From positions 1 to 9,759 of the forward strand of contig URJI01000099.1 of the NCBI GenBank assembly GCA_900548215.1: a stretch of DNA of 9,759 nt. Direction: 5' to 3'. The notes under the pieces are model-generated. The model was not told the DNA's origin. It saw nothing but the letters and a program-made list of their open reading frames with translations, and did not search any database. Shown in pieces: positions 1 through 6,536 of this stretch. How positions within the stretch are numbered: the stretch's first letter is position 1; every line of letters begins with the position of its first letter. Source of the DNA: an uncultured Coprococcus sp. GTDB taxonomy: Bacteria; Bacillota; Clostridia; Lachnospirales; Lachnospiraceae. The position numbers and the translations under genes were made by a program.

Positions 1-441
1 TATGATTCCTATCTTCATCAACAATGTATTTACAAAGCCGCTGTCTCTCAGTATATTTGACCATCCATTCAGTCTGATGAGACCATTTACCCAGAATGGC
101 AGCATGATGAGAAGTGTGAGCATTCCGCGTATCTTGTCCGGCACCTTGCACAGCATATAGGCAAATGGATAAGATATGATGAGGCATATCACGCTTGTCT
201 CAAATGCCATGACAACCGACTTCCACATGACCGTCAGATACAGCGGGTCAAATATCTTCTTATAACTGTCAATTGAGAACTTGCCGACAACTCCGCCATA
301 TGCACCCTTCGTCATAAAGCTTATGACCACGACATATATAAGTGGGATGAGAAGGAAAAACAGTAGCCACAGGGATGTCGGACCAACCATACATAATATC
401 GGCAGAGTGTTCTTTTTCTCCTTTTTCTTTTTTTCTTTCAT
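1..441 (-). CDS. potB: Spermidine/putrescine-type ABC transporter permease, PotB-like (partial, runs off the window)
   Basis: An open frame starts at the ATG at 439-441 and runs without a stop to base 1, giving the first 147 residues. AGGAGG lies about 9 bases before the ATG. The N-terminus is a short lysine-rich cytoplasmic tail (K2-K10). A hydrophobic segment follows at about residues 14-42, and further membrane segments at about 80-105 and 111 onward. The stretch FWVNGLIRLNGWSNIL, then GFVNTLLMKIG, is the conserved region of PotB/PotH-type permeases (classical form: LIRTYAW...GLIN). Such permeases form the membrane channel together with a PotC-like partner and are powered by the PotA ATPase. 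The gene lies 59 bp downstream of potA with no terminator between, so it is almost certainly in the same operon. The family assignment is firm; the exact substrate (spermidine, putrescine or another amine) is inferred. PotC and PotD would be expected beyond the left edge. Confidence 0.88.
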   Translation of the reverse strand, partial: MKEKKKKEKKNTLPILCMVGPTSLWLLFFLLIPLIYVVVISFMTKGAYGGVVGKFSIDSYKKIFDPLYLTVMWKSVVMAFETSVICLIISYPFAYMLCKVPDKIRGMLTLLIMLPFWVNGLIRLNGWSNILRDSGFVNTLLMKIGII

Positions 442-500
442 AGCAAAGCCTCCTTGCATAGCCGAAACTTAATCCGGTTATCATTACACGCAGATATTTC

Positions 501-1616
501 TTATCTAAGAACTGCATCCTCTATGGCGTCGTACATCTTATCCTCCTTGGTGTGTATGACAACCGCCTTGTCCGGCTCCCAGTACACTGACACTGCCGTG
601 CCATCAGGATATACCGTGGCATCAGGATGATTGTTGACCTTGACTTCCTTGCCATTTGGCAGTTCCACTATAGTCTTAAGGACCGAACCAACATAGATCT
701 GATCCTTGACGATTCCTTTCAGTGTAAATCCGTCCACCGGCTTGTCTGACAGATGCGTATTTTCGGGACGTACCGATATGTACACGATCTCCTCCTTAAC
801 AAATCCCTCGCCCTTCGCTCTGACCTTTCCATTCTCCATCGTAAGCCCAAGATCAGTGTCTTCTATGGTGTCCACATTTGCCTCGAATATGTTGGACTCT
901 CCTATGAAGCTTGCAACAAATTTGGTCTGTGGGTTCTCGTATATCTCTTTTGCCGTACCGATCTGCTCGAAGTGTCCCTGATGCATGACAGCTATCCTGT
1001 CGCTCATGGTAAGCGCCTCCTCCTGATCATGGGTTACATACACAAATGTGATTCCCAGCTTCTTCTGCAGCCTCTTGAGTTCCACCTGCATCTGCTTTCT
1101 GAGTTTCAGATCAAGTGCTCCGAGCGGCTCATCAAGAAGCAGTACCTTCGGTGAGTTTACCAGTGCCCTGGCAATTGCAACTCTCTGTTTCTGTCCACCT
1201 GACATCTGCGATGGCTTTCTCTTCTCAAATCCATGGAGCTGTACCAGATCCAGCATTTCCAGAACCTTTTTCTTTATCTCCTTCTTGTCCATCTTCTTCT
1301 CAACGAGTCCAAATGCTATGTTGTCAAAGACTGTCATGTGAGGGAAAAGAGCGTAACTCTGAAACACCGTGTTAACATCCCTGTTGTACGGCGCCAGCTC
1401 TGTGACGTCCTTATCTTCTATATATATGCTTCCCTCTGTGGGTGTCTCGAAACCTGCAATGATACGAAGTGTTGTAGTCTTGCCACATCCCGACGAACCA
1501 AGCAGCGTCAAGAATTCACCCTCGTATATGTCAAGGCTGATGGGTTTCAGCACCTGATTGTCGCCAAATGACTTTGTTATATTTTTAAGCTGTACTATTG
1601 CCTTTCTATCTTCCAT
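501..1616 (-). CDS. potA: Spermidine/putrescine ABC transporter ATP-binding protein PotA
   Basis: This 371-residue ATPase energises import of polyamines by a PotABCD-type transporter at the inner face of the membrane. All nucleotide-binding motifs are intact: Walker A GSSGCGKTT (40-48), Q-loop VFQSYALFPH (84-93), signature MSGGQKQR (138-145), Walker B VLLLDEP (158-164), D-loop GALD (166-169) and the switch histidine H196 in VTHDQEEA. The segment after about residue 235 fits the regulatory TOBE-type C-terminal domain of PotA/MalK-like proteins (SVRPEN near 290, VGSVLKTIVELPNG after it). Length is normal for the family. The ATG at 1614-1616 is preceded by GAGGTGAG at a suitable distance. It starts 34 bp after the PII stop and ends 59 bp before potB, so the three genes read as one operon. 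Polyamine specificity is inferred from overall similarity and the permease next door. Confidence 0.93.
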   Translation of the reverse strand: MEDRKAIVQLKNITKSFGDNQVLKPISLDIYEGEFLTLLGSSGCGKTTTLRIIAGFETPTEGSIYIEDKDVTELAPYNRDVNTVFQSYALFPHMTVFDNIAFGLVEKKMDKKEIKKKVLEMLDLVQLHGFEKRKPSQMSGGQKQRVAIARALVNSPKVLLLDEPLGALDLKLRKQMQVELKRLQKKLGITFVYVTHDQEEALTMSDRIAVMHQGHFEQIGTAKEIYENPQTKFVASFIGESNIFEANVDTIEDTDLGLTMENGKVRAKGEGFVKEEIVYISVRPENTHLSDKPVDGFTLKGIVKDQIYVGSVLKTIVELPNGKEVKVNNHPDATVYPDGTAVSVYWEPDKAVVIHTKEDKMYDAIEDAVLR

Positions 1617-1650
1617 CAGCAGCTCACCTCACTCTTTTCTAAAGTAATAA

Positions 1651-1989
1651 TCAAAGTATTGATTCTCCATGCTCGCCTGTTCTTATCCTCATTACATCAT
1701 CAACATTTGTTATAAATATCTTTCCGTCTCCAACCTGACCGGTGGAGAGTTTCTCGCATATCTCTGTAAGTATGTCATCCAGATCTTCGTCAAGTATCAC
1801 GGTCATGACGTAGAGCTTTGGCAGGAGATTGATCTCCATCCCAAGCTTCTTGAATTCTTCGCTGTAGCCCTTCTGGTGTCCGCAGCCCATGGCCGACATT
1901 ACGGTAAGTCCACTGTATTCATTCTTGCTGAGTATCTTCTTGAGTGGCTCAAGCTTCTCCGGTCTGATGATGAGTTCTATCTTCTTCAT
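1651..1989 (-). CDS. PII-family nitrogen/energy signalling protein, atypical (no Tyr51)
   Basis: A 112-residue GlnB/GlnK-family protein, exactly the usual PII length. PII trimers sense ATP/ADP and 2-oxoglutarate and bind target enzymes or transporters through the T-loop. Aligned by hand with E. coli GlnB there are no gaps: MKKIELIIRP at the start, Q39-K40-G41 and K58 (2-oxoglutarate/ATP site), the B-loop TGQVGDGKIF (83-92, with G87, G89, K90) and C-loop R101/R103 in VMRIRTGE are all kept. The T-loop differs: Tyr51, the uridylylation site, is Met51; Tyr46 is Phe; Arg38 is His. Nucleotide binding is therefore probably retained, while regulation by GlnD-type uridylylation is not expected. The start is the ATG at 1987-1989, 7 bases after AGGAGG; an ATG two codons upstream sits directly against that ribosome site and a farther one lies before it. 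potA follows after 34 bp. A structured leader precedes the gene. Family is certain; the partner is inferred to be the co-encoded transporter. Confidence 0.92.
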   Translation of the reverse strand: MKKIELIIRPEKLEPLKKILSKNEYSGLTVMSAMGCGHQKGYSEEFKKLGMEINLLPKLYVMTVILDEDLDDILTEICEKLSTGQVGDGKIFITNVDDVMRIRTGEHGESIL

Positions 1990-2028
1990 ATCCATTCCTC
2001 CTTCTTCTAAGCGATGCAGACTCATTTT

Positions 2029-2082
2029 TATGCGCTTTTCGCGGTGTCCGCATACTTCGCAGGATGCCTTTCGGCTCCTTGC
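2029..2082 (-). other. Two consecutive RNA hairpins in the leader of the PII gene
   Basis: Read on the minus strand, 2082-2059 folds as a GC-rich hairpin: GCA-GGA-GCC pairs with GGC-TCC-TGC around a GAAA tetraloop, with two single bulged A residues. Next, 2054-2049 (TATGCG) pairs perfectly with 2034-2029 (CGCATA), enclosing a region that can instead form GCGG-ACA-CCGC or CGC-GAAAA-GCG. The 3' edge lies about 40 bases before the PII start. GAGCC at 2077-2073 could pair with GGCTC at 2121-2117 in the upstream terminator stem, so it might act in antitermination. I do not recognise a known riboswitch class here. The structure is seen by hand folding; its function is inferred. Confidence 0.45.
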
Positions 2083-2135
2083 AAAAAGAAAAAGAGCATT
2101 GGAGTCATATTTCTATGAGCCCCTTTGCTCTCTTT
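2083..2135 (-). terminator. Intrinsic terminator-like hairpin with U-tract, upstream of the PII gene (possible attenuator)
   Basis: On the minus strand a long stem begins at about 2135. An AAAGAGAGCA arm pairs with TGCTCTTTTT (one G-U pair), then a symmetric AA/AA internal loop, GGGG paired with CTCC (one bulged C, one G-U), and TCATA-GAAA-TATGA at the tip. The 3' arm runs straight into TTTTTCTTTTT, ending at about 2083. This is the shape of a rho-independent terminator acting on minus-strand transcription. It lies 94 bp before the PII start and about 30 bp after the -10 box at 2164-2169, so it would stop transcripts from that promoter unless relieved. It may also end the upstream redox operon, whose last stop is at 2378-2380. 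Confidence 0.7.
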
Positions 2136-2163
2136 CATGTGTTCTTGTTTTTGATTTTCACTC

Positions 2164-2194
2164 ATTGTAGAGTCTGGTATAATACCAAGGTCAA
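2164..2194 (-). promoter_or_regulatory. Candidate MerR-type promoter before the PII-potAB operon
   Basis: On the minus strand TTGACC (2194-2189) and TACAAT (2169-2164) are separated by 19 bp, the long spacer typical of promoters activated by MerR-family proteins. Between them is a perfect odd dyad, TGGTAT-T-ATACCA (2187-2175), centred 2 bp toward the -35 from the middle of the spacer. The spacer resembles that of the promoter at 8482-8512 (11 of 19 bases identical, shared core ATNATACNAG). A transcript from here would enter the hairpin at 2135-2083. Boxes and dyad are seen directly; regulation by the MerR protein of this window is inferred. Confidence 0.5.
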
Positions 2195-2377
2195 TAATTT
2201 TTGTCATTTCTTTTATTGTTTATTTTATTCGGCGGATGTGGTTTATTTTGGCAACCAATGTCTAAATTTGCTTAATATTGTTAAGTCCATCATTTACTTG
2301 AGCCATACAATTGCTGCCGTCATACCTGCAAAAGACTGCGAACCGTGGGACCGACATTGAGATCCTGACAGTCAAAA
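2195..2377. other. Intergenic stretch after the last redox-operon gene, no gene seen
   Basis: Together with the promoter, hairpins and ribosome site listed separately, this forms a 388-bp gap between the 2378 stop and the PII start. I see no convincing coding frame: the short open frames lack ribosome sites and familiar protein patterns. It is AT-rich between about 2190 and 2290. A small dyad, CTTAA-TATTG-TTAAG, occupies 2271-2285, and TTGG-CAA-CCAA lies near 2248-2258. Neither is followed by a T-run, so no terminator immediately after the 2378 gene is evident. Confidence 0.5.
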
Positions 2378-3523
2378 CTACCTCATATATGGTGTATCCC
2401 ACAGCTTGAGCTTTGTTCCGATGCCTTCCCTAAGCGCCTTCTGGTAGCACTCATATCCCCAGCCTACATCAAGTATAGGCATACCGCCAAGACTCACCAG
2501 AAAAATCTCGTCATCACTTGTTCTGCCAGGCTCAAGACCTCGCATGATATTTCCCAGATGCCTGATCTCACTCTTCTTAATCCATCCATCCGTCACCATA
2601 TTTACAAAATGTATGCCCGGTGTTCCAAGTGATATCCTGTTGCCATTCTCGTCCCATTCCTGGTACACATTTACATATTCCTCATACATCTGTATATTGT
2701 CCACAACCTTCGTCACATGGTCCCTGACAAATTCCAGATCCATATCCATGGTTCCAGATGATATGATAGTACATCCCGGTTTTACCCATGTCGGATCTAT
2801 GACAGGCCATTTTCTCGGTTCAACAGATACCGCCTCCGCTATGATATCTGCATCCCTCACGGCCTCCTCCAGAGTATCGCAGATGATTATCTCCTTGAGA
2901 CTCTTATAGTTCTCCCTGGCGTAATCCGCCAGTTCATGGGCTGTGTGCGAAGTCTTTGAGCTGCCCTTGATCTTCAGCACCTCCAGGTCCGGGAACTTTG
3001 CCATGATCGCCATGAGGCTTGTCCTTCCTATGACTCCTGCGCCGAGGATCGTCAGAACCCTGCTATCCTTTCTTGCAAGATACATGGCAGTAAGCCCTGG
3101 CATCGCTCCGGTTCTCATAGCACTTAGGAGGTTGGCTGACATATACGCAAGCGGCTGGCCGGTCTCCACATCATTTAATGTAGCCATGAGTATGGATCTC
3201 GGCAGACCCTTGTGTGAATTTCTGCCGTTTGAACCATACCATTTCTCACCACACATATGAAATCTGCCGCCAAGGTATGCCGGCATCGCCATGAATCTTC
3301 TGTCCGCAGAATCCGCAAGCGGAAAGTTCGGAATGTCCGACTTCTCCGGGAATATGAGCTGTACACCATGGTCATTATGCGCTCTGCCACCCATGAGATA
3401 ATCGCCTTCACTTAAAAGTGTTATGACCTCTCCTATGGTGTCCACAGCCCTGTCTGCATCTAGTACCCCCGCCTTTATCATGTCCTCTTCATTCAGAAAT
3501 AAAAATTCAACCTTGCTGTCCAT
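2378..3523 (-). CDS. Ornithine cyclodeaminase / mu-crystallin family NAD(P)-dependent protein, long form
   Basis: A 381-residue protein of the OCD/mu-crystallin/alanine dehydrogenase superfamily. Members deaminate or reduce small imino/amino acids such as ornithine, 1-pyrroline-2-carboxylate, ketimines or alanine, using NAD(P)H. A Rossmann motif GAGVIG lies at 161-166. K94 in GEKWYGSN and R137 in SAMRTGAMPG sit where the family has its substrate-binding Lys and Arg. The segment matching the DCPGKTE signature of true ornithine cyclodeaminases reads SSGTMDMDLEF (255-265), so that activity is doubtful. At 381 residues it exceeds the usual 310-350. From memory, similar long proteins are sometimes labelled tyramine oxidase subunit B; I do not rely on that name. 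The start is the ATG at 3521-3523, after AGGAGG with a 7-base gap; a farther ATG lies upstream of this site. It is the last gene before the 388-bp gap and 107 bp after the alcohol dehydrogenase, so it is probably in the same operon. Family firm, reaction unknown. Confidence 0.85.
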   Translation of the reverse strand: MDSKVEFLFLNEEDMIKAGVLDADRAVDTIGEVITLLSEGDYLMGGRAHNDHGVQLIFPEKSDIPNFPLADSADRRFMAMPAYLGGRFHMCGEKWYGSNGRNSHKGLPRSILMATLNDVETGQPLAYMSANLLSAMRTGAMPGLTAMYLARKDSRVLTILGAGVIGRTSLMAIMAKFPDLEVLKIKGSSKTSHTAHELADYARENYKSLKEIIICDTLEEAVRDADIIAEAVSVEPRKWPVIDPTWVKPGCTIISSGTMDMDLEFVRDHVTKVVDNIQMYEEYVNVYQEWDENGNRISLGTPGIHFVNMVTDGWIKKSEIRHLGNIMRGLEPGRTSDDEIFLVSLGGMPILDVGWGYECYQKALREGIGTKLKLWDTPYMR

Positions 3524-3630
3524 ACTACCACCTCCTGCTGTATTTCCTGTCATCCACAAAATATCTGATCTTTGCTATCCTTACCACAGTCCAACTGTAT
3601 GCGCCTCAAATCATACACTTTGCGATGTTG

Positions 3631-4809
3631 TTACTTGATCTTCTTAAAGCATCTTCTATAAATCTCTACAACATCCGTCTTAGTCAAAGGCACCCTGCAA
3701 TACTCAAGTCCCTCTGATGCCGCCTTCTCAGCCATCTCGTCAAAGTCCTTCTCATAAGGCACGCCCAGCTCGCCGAGATCCGAGGTCAGACCCATATCCT
3801 CATACAACTTCTGTGTCTTTGAGATAGCTTCACGGGCTATATCATAAGGGTCCTTTGTCTTTTCTATATCCCACACATTCACACCGTAATTTACCAGAAC
3901 CGGAAGGCTCTTCTCGTTAAGAATGTAATCCATCAGAACCGGCGTGATGATCGCAAGTCCGTGTCCATGTGTTATATCATAGTAAGCACTCAGCTGATGC
4001 TCTATGGAGTGCGCCGGCCATGGGCCATCCTTGCCACACGCTATGAATCCGTTTATCGCCCACTCAGATGCCCAGAGGATATTTGCCCTGGCGTCATAGT
4101 TGTCCGGCTCTGAGACCGCCACCGGGCCGTACTTTATAAGGGTTTTAAGAAGAGCCTCCATCACGCGGTCCTGCATGTATGTGTCTCCGTTATCTGCAAA
4201 ATAAACCTCAAATATATGGTTCATAATGTCCGCCACGCCTGCTGCCGTCTGGTATGCAGGAACGGAAAATGTATACTCCGGGTCAAGTATCGCATACGCC
4301 GGATATAGCAGATCAGATGCAATATCCTTCTTCTGCTTTGTCTCCTCATTTGTGATAACTGCAAATGGATCCATCTCGGACCCCGTCGCAGCCATGGTTG
4401 CGACAGCTATGATCGGCATAGCATCCTTTATCTTCTCCGGGTGTCCGACCAGATCCCATGGATCACCGCCATAGCACGCTCCGGCTGCTATAGCTTTGGA
4501 ACAGTCTATCGTACTTCCGCCGCCCACAGGGAGTATAACCTTCACATCGTGTTCCATGCACAGCTGCACCCCTTTCTTCACCGTTGTGAGTCGTGGGTTT
4601 GGTTCCACACCAGAAAGCTCAATGTGGGAAATGTGACTACAGTCAAGTAACTTTATTATCCTGTCGTACAGCCCTGTCCTCTTTATACTTCCGCCTCCGT
4701 ACACCAGCAAAACACTGTCTCCGTATTCGCTGATGTACCCAGGCAGATTATCAATGGCGCCCTTGCCAAATGATACCTTTGTCGGAATATTGTAAAAAAA
4801 GTTCTCCAT
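3631..4809 (-). CDS. Iron-containing alcohol dehydrogenase, YqhD/butanol dehydrogenase type
   Basis: A 392-residue member of the group III metal-dependent alcohol dehydrogenases. These cytoplasmic enzymes reduce aldehydes (butanal, other short-chain or toxic aldehydes) to alcohols with NAD(P)H. The cofactor motifs VYGGGSIKRTG (36-46) and GGGSTIDCSKAIA (97-109) and the catalytic-metal ligands D194, H198, H267 and H281 are present, at the same numbers as in E. coli YqhD as I recall them. Length is normal. The ATG at 4807-4809 follows AAGGAGATATAAC. The stretch before it (4810-4995) has no strong promoter, and 107 bp separates it from the cyclodeaminase-like gene. Downstream of an amine/amino-acid oxidoreductase it could dispose of an aldehyde product while recycling NAD(P)H, which is inference. 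NADPH preference is suggested by the YqhD-like loop at 38-43 only. Confidence 0.9.
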   Translation of the reverse strand: MENFFYNIPTKVSFGKGAIDNLPGYISEYGDSVLLVYGGGSIKRTGLYDRIIKLLDCSHISHIELSGVEPNPRLTTVKKGVQLCMEHDVKVILPVGGGSTIDCSKAIAAGACYGGDPWDLVGHPEKIKDAMPIIAVATMAATGSEMDPFAVITNEETKQKKDIASDLLYPAYAILDPEYTFSVPAYQTAAGVADIMNHIFEVYFADNGDTYMQDRVMEALLKTLIKYGPVAVSEPDNYDARANILWASEWAINGFIACGKDGPWPAHSIEHQLSAYYDITHGHGLAIITPVLMDYILNEKSLPVLVNYGVNVWDIEKTKDPYDIAREAISKTQKLYEDMGLTSDLGELGVPYEKDFDEMAEKAASEGLEYCRVPLTKTDVVEIYRRCFKKIK

Positions 4810-4995
4810 GTTATATCTCCTTTTCTGACTGTCATCGTTGACACTTTTTACTCTACGGAGTTTTTTCTTATCTCACTCCACAGAATTGCTCCACCAACAA
4901 TATACGCCCCTGATTCATATGCTGTCTACCTGACAGACTCATATCTATCGTATCTGAAAGGATTGCCACATATTATTATAATCAACAATGTGTTG

Positions 4996-6135
4996 CTATC
5001 TCACAGCTTTGAATCTGTCATACCGCAGAGATGATATATCAACCACCGTCTTCTCGCCGAGCACCATCTGTGAGAGCATCAGTCCCACAGCCGGTGCCGT
5101 TCCAAATCCATGTCCGGTAAATCCACATGCAAGGATAAGTCCCGGAACTTCGTCAACCTCGCTTATGACGGGAACACCGTCATAACAGAGATCAAGCCAT
5201 CCGCCCCAGGTTCTCACGATCTTAGCGTCTGCCAGCATCGGTATATATCCCATGATCGCCCTGCATCCGGCAGATACGGTAAGCGGTGAAGTCCTGAGCT
5301 CATCAAGTCCCATGTCCGTTGTCTCCTCAAGTCCCGAATCCGAGCCAAATACAAATGATCCGTGCTGTGACTGATGTCCGTAGAAGTCAGCGGATGCAAC
5401 ACCAAGCATGATGTCGAACATATGCGGCTGCACCTCCGTAACAAGCGCTTCCTCAAAATACTTTGTCATCGGCACATCTATTCCAACTGTCCTTGCGATG
5501 AATCTGCTCTCATATCCGGCAGCCAGGATGACCTTGTCCGCCTCGAACACCTCACCGGATTCCAGTATGACCTTTCTGAGTTTTCCCTTCACTTTCTCAA
5601 GCGCAGCCACCTTTGCATCTGTGAAGAAATTCACCCCAAGCTCCGTTGCCCTCTTGTAGTACGCAAGAGTCGTCAGCATAGGATTTGCATGTCCATCAGT
5701 AGGACACCAGCTGGCGCCAATTATCTCATCCGAGAGGTATGGACATATCTCCTTAACCTCTTTGCCGTCTATGATCTTCATGTCAAGTCCGAGGGAATTT
5801 GCATTTGCCGCAAGATTCCTGAGCTTTTCCATGTGGGCATCAGTCTTGCCAAGTCTGAGGTTACCCTTCTGATAATATTCCACGTCAACTCCAAGCTCCT
5901 CGGAAAGTGTCGGCCACATATTCTGCACCGCATACATAGCGTATGGCAGCTCCCTGACATCTCTTCCCGACTGTCTGACACCGCCTCCGTTTCGTGAGGA
6001 ACCTCCGTGTCCTATGCTCGGACTTCCTTCCAGCACTATGACATCCTTCATTCCGGCCTTTGCCAGATAATACGCCGCTGCACATCCATTTACACCGCCG
6101 CCAATTATTATAACCTCTGCTGTATGTTTACTCAT
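4996..6135 (-). CDS. FAD-dependent amino/imino-acid dehydrogenase catalytic subunit (DadA/SoxB/HcnC-like)
   Basis: A 379-residue D-amino-acid-oxidase-superfamily flavoprotein. Relatives (sarcosine oxidase beta, HcnC, OoxB/NoxB, archaeal PDH1 beta) remove hydride from the C-N bond of amino or N-alkyl amino acids, giving an imine. The N-terminal dinucleotide motif is GGGVNG (12-17) with E36 ending the beta-alpha-beta fold, followed by the flavin-contacting SSRNGGGVRQ (46-55). The C-terminal FAD loop is GFTGHGFGTAP (338-348). No signal peptide or membrane segment is evident, so it is cytoplasmic. The ATG at 6133-6135 has GGAGGTGAG 5 bases upstream; an earlier in-frame ATG at 6159 precedes that site and is rejected. 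The start overlaps the end of the BFD-like gene by 8 bp, suggesting translational coupling and a shared complex. The substrate is unknown: D-proline or hydroxyproline, N-methyl amino acids, opines or an amine are all possible. Confidence 0.88.
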   Translation of the reverse strand: MSKHTAEVIIIGGGVNGCAAAYYLAKAGMKDVIVLEGSPSIGHGGSSRNGGGVRQSGRDVRELPYAMYAVQNMWPTLSEELGVDVEYYQKGNLRLGKTDAHMEKLRNLAANANSLGLDMKIIDGKEVKEICPYLSDEIIGASWCPTDGHANPMLTTLAYYKRATELGVNFFTDAKVAALEKVKGKLRKVILESGEVFEADKVILAAGYESRFIARTVGIDVPMTKYFEEALVTEVQPHMFDIMLGVASADFYGHQSQHGSFVFGSDSGLEETTDMGLDELRTSPLTVSAGCRAIMGYIPMLADAKIVRTWGGWLDLCYDGVPVISEVDEVPGLILACGFTGHGFGTAPAVGLMLSQMVLGEKTVVDISSLRYDRFKAVR

Positions 6136-6460
6136 GAGCCTCACCTCCATCTCTCGCAAGTATCCGCATCTCTGTAGGTCTCATAGGTGCCCTGGATGTG
6201 GCCGGCTCTATGTCAAGAGGTGACACATGAAGTTCCCTTGCCACAATGCCCTTCACCAACTTGCCACAGGTCTGTCCCTGACACAGCCCCATTCCGCACC
6301 TGAGGAACCTTCTTATCTCTTCTATTGTCAGCATTCCTGCATGGACTGCCTGTCTTATCTCGCCCTTTGTGACCTCCTCGCATCTGCACACCAGCATATC
6401 GTCATCCGGCGCCGGAACATATGGACCTATAGCATCGAGTTTTTCTCTGATATCTATCAT
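6128..6460 (-). CDS. BFD-like [2Fe-2S]-binding subunit
   Basis: A 110-residue protein built around one BFD-like (bacterioferritin-associated ferredoxin) [2Fe-2S] domain. The cluster cysteines are C25 and C27 in VCRCEE, then C60 and C65 in CGMGLCQGQTC, with 32 residues between C27 and C60; an extra C55 starts the second motif. The same MGxCQGxxC pattern occurs fused to the C-terminus of HcnB and opine oxidase A subunits, but here it is a separate gene, as in the delta subunit of archaeal PDH1. Its likely role is to pass electrons between the flavin subunits. Residues 86-110 form an arginine- and proline-containing tail without a recognised fold. The ATG at 6458-6460 has AGGAGG 7 bases upstream. 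The stop overlaps the next gene by 8 bp, and 76 bp separates it from the larger subunit upstream. Function as an electron-transfer subunit is well supported; the partners are inferred from neighbours. Confidence 0.87.
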   Translation of the reverse strand: MIDIREKLDAIGPYVPAPDDDMLVCRCEEVTKGEIRQAVHAGMLTIEEIRRFLRCGMGLCQGQTCGKLVKGIVARELHVSPLDIEPATSRAPMRPTEMRILARDGGEAHE

Positions 6461-6536
6461 AACCGCACCTCCTTGTATGAATCTCAGCCATCTAAAGCAC
6501 GTTACCCATGGGCTGATTTCTATCTGAATTACTTTC
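6461..6536 (-). other. Intercistronic hairpin within the dehydrogenase operon
   Basis: This 76-bp gap between the large flavoprotein and BFD-like genes contains, on the minus strand, CAGCCCAT pairing with ATGGCTG (one bulged C) around a loop of about 16 bases. No T-run follows, so it does not look like a terminator. It could stabilise or separate parts of the mRNA and adjust subunit ratios, but that is only a suggestion. The ribosome site for the BFD-like gene lies at its 3' end. Confidence 0.35.

Noticed and set aside
421..441. Pyrimidine-rich T/C tract as a terminator
   Set aside because: It is simply the reverse complement of the lysine codons at the start of the PotB-like protein; no stem precedes it.
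2155..2183. Plus-strand promoter TTTTCA-17 bp-TATAAT
   Set aside because: The TATAAT is part of the symmetric dyad already explained by the minus-strand promoter, and no plus-strand gene follows before 8689.
2378..3523. Calling the gene ornithine cyclodeaminase (ocd)
   Set aside because: The DCPGKTE signature is missing and the length is unusual, so only the family is assigned.
3586..3598. ACAGT-CCA-ACTGT dyad between the alcohol dehydrogenase and the OCD-family gene
   Set aside because: Five-bp arms without a T-run or promoter boxes are too weak to call a terminator or operator.
4838..4866. Plus-strand TTGACA and an ACTC-TACG-GAGT hairpin followed by T6
   Set aside because: No -10 box follows at a useful distance, the stem is only 4 bp, and there is no plus-strand gene upstream to terminate. 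It lies within the gap before the alcohol dehydrogenase.
4922..4980. Minus-strand TATAAT at 4975-4980 and a CTGTC-TACCT-GACAG dyad at 4922-4936 as a separate promoter/operator for the alcohol dehydrogenase
   Set aside because: There is no -35 box 16-18 bp upstream of the TATAAT, and the 5-bp dyad is common by chance. An internal promoter cannot be excluded but is not supported.
5374..5997. Long plus-strand open frame (207 codons) opposite the DadA-like gene
   Set aside because: It lies entirely antisense to a clear flavoprotein gene, has no ribosome site and shows no recognisable protein motifs.
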